Positions 59,401-64,000 of a DNA stretch of 64,000 nucleotides are shown here, in pieces (the first letter of the stretch is position 1; every line of letters starts with the position of its first letter). The DNA comes from Paramacrobiotus metropolitanus (taxonomy: Eukaryota; Tardigrada; Eutardigrada; Parachela; Macrobiotidae), in the NCBI RefSeq assembly GCF_019649055.1, contig NW_026570222.1:2232001-2296000 (forward strand). Reading direction: 5' to 3'. Position numbers and translations under genes: made by a program. The notes under the pieces are model-generated. The model saw only the letters and a program-made list of their open reading frames with translations. It searched no databases and was not told the origin of the DNA.

Positions 59401-59500
59401 GTGTGCATGATTCGTGTCTGCAATGCAGTAAACAGCATCTGTAACAAGTAGTTCTACATGTACAAAAAAGCCATTATTATTTACAATACAGCACAAATTC
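56459..59500 (-). CDS. unrecognised multi-exon protein with 15-residue C-terminal repeats
   Basis: I do not recognise this gene. Exons ending 59.27 kb (internal start near 59455), about 59246-58889, 58793-58618, about 58338-57890, 57727-57540 and about 57336-56459 join in consistent phases. Conserved-looking blocks are HAHFIVGVGTIGTGDSFF, YRCDRIHWWLATTRAKLTQN, RVDLHSVLIPLSASSVDQNK, CAWGQLFVERRLTISLYRLT, FVFPSALPEDQKAAIKAIFD and TTVAFDVECQESNVQYRDAL. The last exon ends in six copies of ESQTEVLEQPQLKDR, encoded by a 45-bp repeat, and the stop at 56461-56459. There is no signal peptide or membrane helix, so it is probably cytosolic. The 5' end is open. The alternating globular exons look like one large fold, but no motif names a family; the last exon outside the repeats is weakest. 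Confidence 0.5.
56514..56765. repeat. 45-bp coding minisatellite, about 5.6 units
   Basis: The unit CCAGCACTTCCGTCTGGCTT plus 25 further bases repeats with period 45. Four units are identical and the end units differ by a few bases. It encodes the minus-strand 15-residue repeat described for the gene here. Confidence 0.95.
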
Positions 59501-59512
59501 ATCGTTCCGACT

Positions 59513-59538
59513 GATATATATATATATATATATATATA
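59513..59538. repeat. TA dinucleotide repeat
   Basis: Uninterrupted TATATA run of about 26 bp just upstream of the unrecognised gene. Simple sequence only. Confidence 0.95.
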
Positions 59539-60031
59539 CAGATGCCGTACATTTCCTACGGTAGCGCTCAGTGTTGATGCAGTTCATCCTTTAAATTATT
59601 AAAACGTTCTATGGGCACACCGGGCAACCTATCAGAAACTCTTACTGAATCAAACTGCTATATTTCTTATTAAGGTATACAGATAGTATACATAAGTGGG
59701 TATTGCTGAAACAATTATTGGTAGGCGGCCTACCAATAATGATTCTCTAGACCGAGTGATTTTATTATTAACAACAACAAACGTGATTACTATTAGTAGT
59801 AGTATACACTTTACTGGAACAATTTCCGGTAGGCGGCCTACCTTTCCTTTACTTATTACATAGACCGGTTGACGGCGTTGAGTTAAACAGTTTCATTTGT
59901 CGAGGAGGCCCGGAGATTCGATAAAAAATCAGGTGTAATTTAATTATATAAAATCTACAAAGTACTGGTAGGCGGCCTACCAGTAACGGTGGATCTGTGA
60001 CAACCACCAGCTCTGTCGCCCTGGCTCGGGA

Positions 60032-60589
60032 TCACGGGATCATACAACACATGTATGTCCGTTTCGCACTTTGATGAATATGATTGGATGAAGATGTTTG
60101 GGAAGAGATGCAGAAGTTCCGTTCAGCTGTCTGCCGTATGTTCGCAGAGAACGAAATGGATTGTGTATTCATGGAAACCGCTACGCGTCTTAAGTCGCAT
60201 CCGCATATGCAGATTGAATGCATTCCGCTGGATAAGGACAACGGCAGCTTGGCTCCAATGTATTTCAAAAGGCTATTCTCGAAGCGGAAGGAGAATGGAC
60301 ACAGAATAAGAAGCTGGTCGATCGGAACCGGATGCACCGACCGGTCTAGTCCGGCATCGTGAACGTGATGGAACGCCGCACTGCGCTCGGGAAGAATGTA
60401 AATCGGGATGGATCCCGTGGCGGTGAACTGAACATGAGTGTTGCTGCCGACAGGAGTGCCACCGGATGCAGACGATGTCCCGGTGCGTTTGTTGCAGTAC
60501 TTGCAGAAAAACAATGCCGCAAACAATCCTAACAGGAGTGCTATGGCCATGACCAGCAAAGTTATATCTACCACGTTTACTGATGTCAT
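60032..60589 (-). CDS. small single-pass membrane protein, N-terminal part
   Basis: From the Met at 60589 the frame gives a short lumenal stretch, a strong membrane helix (TLLVMAIALLLGLFAALFFC) and a basic, Ser/Thr/Gly-rich cytosolic segment to about 60370 (FTATGSIPIYILPERSAAFH). It resembles a type III or signal-anchored receptor-like fragment, but no family is recognised. The remaining frame to 60032 reads antisense through the CWF19L2-like fragment and is probably not protein, so the real end or a splice donor should lie near 60.35 kb. Confidence 0.4.
   Translation of the reverse strand: MTSVNVVDITLLVMAIALLLGLFAALFFCKYCNKRTGTSSASGGTPVGSNTHVQFTATGSIPIYILPERSAAFHHVHDAGLDRSVHPVPIDQLLILCPFSFRFENSLLKYIGAKLPLSLSSGMHSICICGCDLRRVAVSMNTQSISFSANIRQTAERNFCISSQTSSSNHIHQSAKRTYMCCMIP
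60081..60335 (+). pseudogene. CWF19L2-like CwfJ C-terminal domain fragment
   Basis: An isolated piece of a CwfJ-domain protein; the parent family acts in late splicing and intron lariat turnover. It reads LDEDVWEEMQKFRSAVCRMF, ENEMDCVFMETATRL, MQIECIPLDKDNGSLAPMYF and then, after a one-base shift at A4 (60267-60270), KAILEAEGEWTQNKKLVD. This is the central part of the CwfJ C-terminal domains. The upstream HIT-like part and the downstream end are missing and similarity stops abruptly on both sides. It is therefore a truncated duplicate, overlapping in antisense a small membrane-protein frame. Confidence 0.65.
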
Positions 60590-61102
60590 GTTATATGTTA
60601 ATTACAACAGTAGCAAGACAGTCGAGGTATACTTCGTCGCTTAGCTTGAAAATTAAATACCAATGGAACTATACACTGTACTCTGTATACGTCGTAGAAG
60701 TCGTTACACAGTTTTCATGATTTACCGATATGACCATAATTATATAAAGCATCTTCAAGTATTTTAGCCAGTACGTTGAACTAATTTTGATAAGATATCT
60801 TTGTTCCAGAATTCCAGATTAGCTGCTGAACGCCTGAGCGAAATGATTCAGTCATTTTACACCGCTGAATTAAGTCGAGCTAGACGGGTTTTCCCCGTGA
60901 GTCACTAACCATCTCGTCATCATTCACTGTGGAAATCCTCAGATAATTTACTTTTTTCTTTATTACACGTTAATTTAATCTAAATTAGAAACACACAGGT
61001 AAAGAGCACTTGTCCGAATACGCAAGAGATGTTCACATTTAAAAATATCTTTACCGTAATAATATCGCAGTGGAAGTCAAAGCGTTTCGCTAGATCAGAA
61101 GG
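60590..61102. other. non-coding spacer
   Basis: AT-rich, no open frame of interest, nothing repeated that I noticed. Confidence 0.4.
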
Positions 61103-61438
61103 TTAAATCTGAATTAACGAAGGACGCCATTTGTCAAAAAGAATCGAAAACAACAAATTACAAAAATAGCACAACAATATAAAAATCTTAATAACACAAC
61201 TTTCTGGATACTTCAGTAAATATCCATTAGCGACATGACCTTCAGGCCACTTTGCAGCTCCCCGGCAGGAGATATCCTGGTTAGCATGAAAGCGAATCAC
61301 GTCCACTTCTTGATACTGAATATGTCCATTTTTAGAGAAATATCCCTGGATGCCTGTCGCTTCTAACCATACGAACGGCACGATGGCACTCGCTTTCAAA
61401 GTTAGTGAGCGAGGGTAAGAAACCACTCTACCACCCAA
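61103..61438 (-). pseudogene. beta-mannosidase C-terminal fragment
   Basis: A minus-strand frame reads SLTLKASAIVPFVWLEATGI then GYFSKNGHIQYQEVDVIRFH, which matches the C-terminal beta-sandwich of lysosomal beta-mannosidase (MANBA; motif APFVWL...PGRFSDNGF). The expected upstream exons are absent. The 61.5-64 kb that should hold them is AT-rich and full of repeats. The downstream frame becomes unrelated and hydrophobic. Probably a gene remnant cut by transposable-element insertion, although a long intron with exons outside the window is possible. Confidence 0.5.
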
Positions 61439-61960
61439 CCAATCCGAATTGCGTACAGCCGGTTAGTACGCCCAAATTACATTATTACTGATTGCTAGAG
61501 TAGCTTTTATTAGTGACATTCTAAAATGAAATCGATATATTTTTTTTTATTTCTGGATCAGAACCTAAGATTTCATTAGCCCAGATGAAATATCAGCCAA
61601 AAATGCACATTTCCTACTAATTGATATGGCGACGAAAAGCAATATGTTTTATTCGAAAAAGTTATGATTTTTTTGTAGAGTGATATACATATGTACATAG
61701 GTAATGATATACATATAGATAGATAGATAATGATAAGTTGAAGAATATCAGAATTTCAATTATTTGCTGAGAAACGAATGAAAACTGCGTTCACTATATC
61801 CTAATAGATTTTGTCGCATTCGATTTATGGGGGCACTGCATGACCAAATGCGTAGCAGTATTATGTCACACTATGCAAGCAAATAATCGGTGCATTTTTA
61901 TACGACTACGAAAGCAGCATATGTATTCCCGTCACAAAAAAACCAAGTTTTTACTACAAG
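61439..61960. other. AT-rich flank of repeat cluster
   Basis: Contains ATACATA and GATAGATAGATAATGATA short tandem runs near 61680-61735. No gene seen. Confidence 0.4.
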
Positions 61961-62327
61961 CCGTACACTGAGGTGCACAGCAGGTTATACGTGAAGTAAT
62001 ACTGCAGGCTAAACATAAGGCTGTGCTACACACATTTCCACTATAAATTAAACTTAGTGCACTACAGCTTAAACTACAGGACAAACACTAGGTTGTACTA
62101 CAGGCTATAGTACAGGTTGTACTACAGTCAGTACATCGTATACTTTTTGTTTGCTTATGAAACTGGTTTGTTGATTTGCTTAATGAAATGCATCTTACTT
62201 TTGAATATACTTACAGGCGCAAAGCACAAATCACCCTTATATTATCGTTTTTTGTAAAAACTCAAAACAAAGCCGTTTTATAAATAAACTAAACACTACA
62301 GGTTGTACGCTACAGGTTTGTACAATA

Positions 62328-62950
62328 CGAGGAGAGGCTACCTTGGCCCGATCAAAGGCATTTGCGCGACCATAAACCGATCACTGTGCCCGTGTATGTT
62401 CACGCTGAGCCACGTGGACGTTTAACGAGGCTGGCCGCCCAGCGATGGCAGCGTACGGAGGTCAGCAGCACGCACATCTGTTGATCATTCAAAGTTTTAC
62501 ACCCCGTGCTATTGCACTCTTTTTTAAACTTTCCAACCTGTACTTATTTTAAAATATTTAGAATACAGAAATTTGTTATGCGCTTTTCCACTGTAAACCA
62601 AGAAAGTTTTGGGCGGCGAAATTTCTCGTAGAAATAGCCCAGGACTTCAGTCAACAGTTTCGAAAAAGACGTTGTATTTACGAAAAACTGACACGTGGTT
62701 CTCGATTTTAGAAATGTAAAAATACCTGCATGTCTCCTTTTCTCATATCTTGACTTATCTACTGACAAGTTTCAAAAGAGACACCGGAGAGAGGGTGTAC
62801 GAACTGGATAATTACTTAATGGCTGGTTAAACTGTTTTCGTGCTGCTGCATACAGGCTGCCGTCGCTGGGTGGCAAGCCGTGTTGCACACACATGGAAGC
62901 AGTGATCGGTTTATGGTCGTGCTTATGCCTTTGACTCCTCCTCGTATGGG
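62328..62950. mobile_element. nested MITE-like inverted-repeat element
   Basis: The ends 62328-62388 and 62898-62950 are inverted copies. Both contain CGACCATAAACCGATCACTG in opposite orientation and begin with ACGAGGAG. The similarity continues more weakly inward (a CCCAGCGATGGCAGC / GCTGCCGTCGCTGGG pair). About 620 bp in all, with no coding capacity. Confidence 0.7.
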
Positions 62951-63067
62951 TTTTATGAATTTGTTATAGTATTTACTTTTGCTTACTGCGTATTAAATAT
63001 CTATTTCGGGCTAAAGGATTTTTATTTTTACGCTTCAAATTATTTTTATTGTGGTTAAAAAATTGGA

Positions 63068-63630
63068 AATGGCTATAGGCACCCCTTTTCACCCCCGTTA
63101 TCTATAGCCACCCCCTTTCGCACCCCCGCAGACTACAGGCACCCTTTTTTGATTAATCAATCTCACCCCGTTGCGTGCGAAAGCTATTGGCACCCCTATA
63201 TTGTCCGTTGATGCTATTTTAAGTTTGAATTTCTTGACCTTAGAATGCAGAAAGTCGTCGCACTACCGGCTCCATAATTTTTTCTCTTGTAATAAAAACT
63301 GCTCTGTAAAGCAGTGTCAAACTATCAAAGAGATAGGCCCATTGTCGGATGGAGTGCCTAGTGCCTACTGTCTAGTACGCTTTTTTATGTGATGCCTGAA
63401 CAAGTCTTATCAGATCGTCCAAAAAATCTTTGTCAACCAAAACAACTCTCAAAAAATCTTAGTCAGTGTGCTCTGGAAATAAAATACAAAAAAAGGGTTC
63501 ATATAGTCCGCGAAAAAAACGGGGTGCAAGAATTATCTAATAGAAAAAGGTGTGCCTATAGTAAAACAGGGTGCAAAAGGGAGTACCTGTAGTAAACGGG
63601 GGTGAAAGGGGTGCCTATAGTCTCACCCTT
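63068..63630. mobile_element. nested element with C-rich inverted repeat arrays
   Basis: At 63068-63205 a unit of the form CTATAGGCACCCCTTTTCAC followed by CCCCG is repeated about four times with changes. At 63520-63630 the inverted units appear (GGGGGTGAAAGGGGTGCCTA). The arrays face each other across about 300 bp of AT-rich sequence, as terminal repeats of a small non-autonomous element would. Confidence 0.6.
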
Positions 63631-64000
63631 ACATTAAATTCATTAAAACCTTTAAAACCATACCAGATATCTTTCCTTGTTCCCCTCTCAAGGATTTTTA
63701 TTTTAACGTTTATAATCATTTCTAATATGATTAAATATAACTAAATTAATAATATTCAGGTATCAGTATGCTTAGCTGATATTTTATGCATTATGATCAT
63801 AGACCGGGCTTGCTTGCTCGTTTGCTTAATGTACTGCTTGTAATACAACCTGTAGTACAGCCCGTAGTATAACCTGGCGTATGGCCTGTAGTTTAACGTC
63901 ACTTTAACCTGTAGTGCGCTAAGTTGAGTTAGTAGTAATGCCTGTGGTACAGCTTAGTGTTCAGCTTGCACTACTACATGGCGTATAGCCTGCAAGACAC

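Larger units (their letters stand above)
55734..59985. repeat. five copies of GGTAGGC-N-GCCTACC palindrome
   Basis: Copies are at 55734-55748 (reverse orientation, one mismatch), 55852-55866 (one mismatch), 59714-59740, 59828-59842 and 59963-59985. The 15-base core is GGTAGGC, one central base, GCCTACC. Two copies extend the palindrome beyond the core with different but self-complementary flanks: 27 bp at 59714 and 23 bp at 59963. At 55852 the extension has a G/T pair that would be a G-U pair in RNA. Confidence 0.85.
61965..64000. mobile_element. DNA element with subterminal CTACAGG arrays, right end outside
   Basis: An array of AGGTTGTACTACAGG-type units at about 61965-62130 is mirrored, in inverted orientation (ACAACCTGTAGTAC), at about 63830-64000. 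The unit is the same as in the element at 17.2-19.4 kb (AGGTTGTACTACAGG occurs in both). The interior is interrupted by two smaller inverted-repeat elements. The true ends lie beyond the arrays; the right one is outside the window. No transposase is visible. Confidence 0.6.

Noticed and set aside
60032-60350. C-terminal half of the minus-strand membrane-protein frame as real protein
   Set aside because: It reads antisense through a recognisable CwfJ-domain fragment, so its openness is a by-product.
63068-63630. Telomere-like C-rich repeat
   Set aside because: The unit is long and irregular and occurs in two opposed short arrays, unlike telomeric DNA.
1-64000. CRISPR arrays, prokaryotic operons or horizontally acquired bacterial genes
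   Set aside because: All recognised genes are intron-bearing animal genes; MGMT, though also found in bacteria, has animal-like introns and sequence.

Overview
This is a gene-dense stretch of an animal nuclear genome. It holds multi-exon genes with short GT-AG introns (mostly about 45-300 bp), standard-code stops and conserved metazoan proteins: POMGNT1, INPP4, PPME1, TMEM185, WBP4, NDUFAF3, BCKDHA, SCOC, a TRIM-NHL protein, an FKBP6-like protein and a C3orf33-like protein. Moderate GC, compact intergenic spaces and many small DNA-transposon remnants suggest an invertebrate with a compact genome. A tardigrade or similar small ecdysozoan/spiralian fits, but I cannot fix the phylum from sequence alone. 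No CRISPR arrays, operons or prokaryotic signals are present.

Layout. 0-3.5 kb: two divergent, unrecognised multi-exon genes. 3.9-8.3 kb: a PIF/Harbinger neighbourhood, with a decayed DDE transposase (+), a charged coiled-coil accessory-type gene (-), a second charged gene with a repeated AGNPAG-type peptide, and a cluster of short CTGGSTAGCCAG-like palindromes. 8.7-10.2 kb: Pro/Thr-rich unrecognised coding stretch. 10.4-16.8 kb (-): a 15-exon gene predicted to fuse a zinc-finger-like N-terminus, a vaccinia-related-kinase (VRK) domain, a coiled coil and a filamin-type tandem calponin-homology actin-binding domain. 17.2-19.4 kb: a non-autonomous TIR element with subterminal repeat arrays. 19.6-21 kb: C3orf33-like gene. 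21.9-29.9 kb: SCOC, MGMT, BCKDHA, NDUFAF3. 30.9-34 kb: FKBP6/shutdown-like gene. 36.8-39.4 kb: TRIM-NHL. 39.8-42 kb: TMEM185. 43.4-46 kb: PPME1, with a clear U12-type AT-AC intron. 46.1-48.9 kb or further: INPP4-type phosphatase. 50.1-52.8 kb: POMGNT1. 53.2-55.2 kb: WBP4. 55.7-60 kb: five copies of a GGTAGGC-N-GCCTACC palindrome around an unrecognised gene with a 15-residue C-terminal repeat. 60-61.4 kb: fragments of a CWF19L2-like and a beta-mannosidase-like gene. 62-64 kb: nested MITE-like elements related in their subterminal repeats to the 17-19 kb element.

The genes do not form one pathway; this is ordinary animal gene order. The most unusual items are the VRK-CH-CH fusion, in which every intron phase is consistent across the kinase/actin-binding junction; the two localised palindrome families; a 111-bp repeat that supplies the stop codon and 3' end of two neighbouring genes; and the minor-spliceosome intron. 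Several coding regions carry one-base shifts at homopolymers, which may be assembly errors rather than gene death.

All exon boundaries were placed by eye from splice consensus, reading-frame continuity and remembered family similarity; none was checked by alignment or transcript data.
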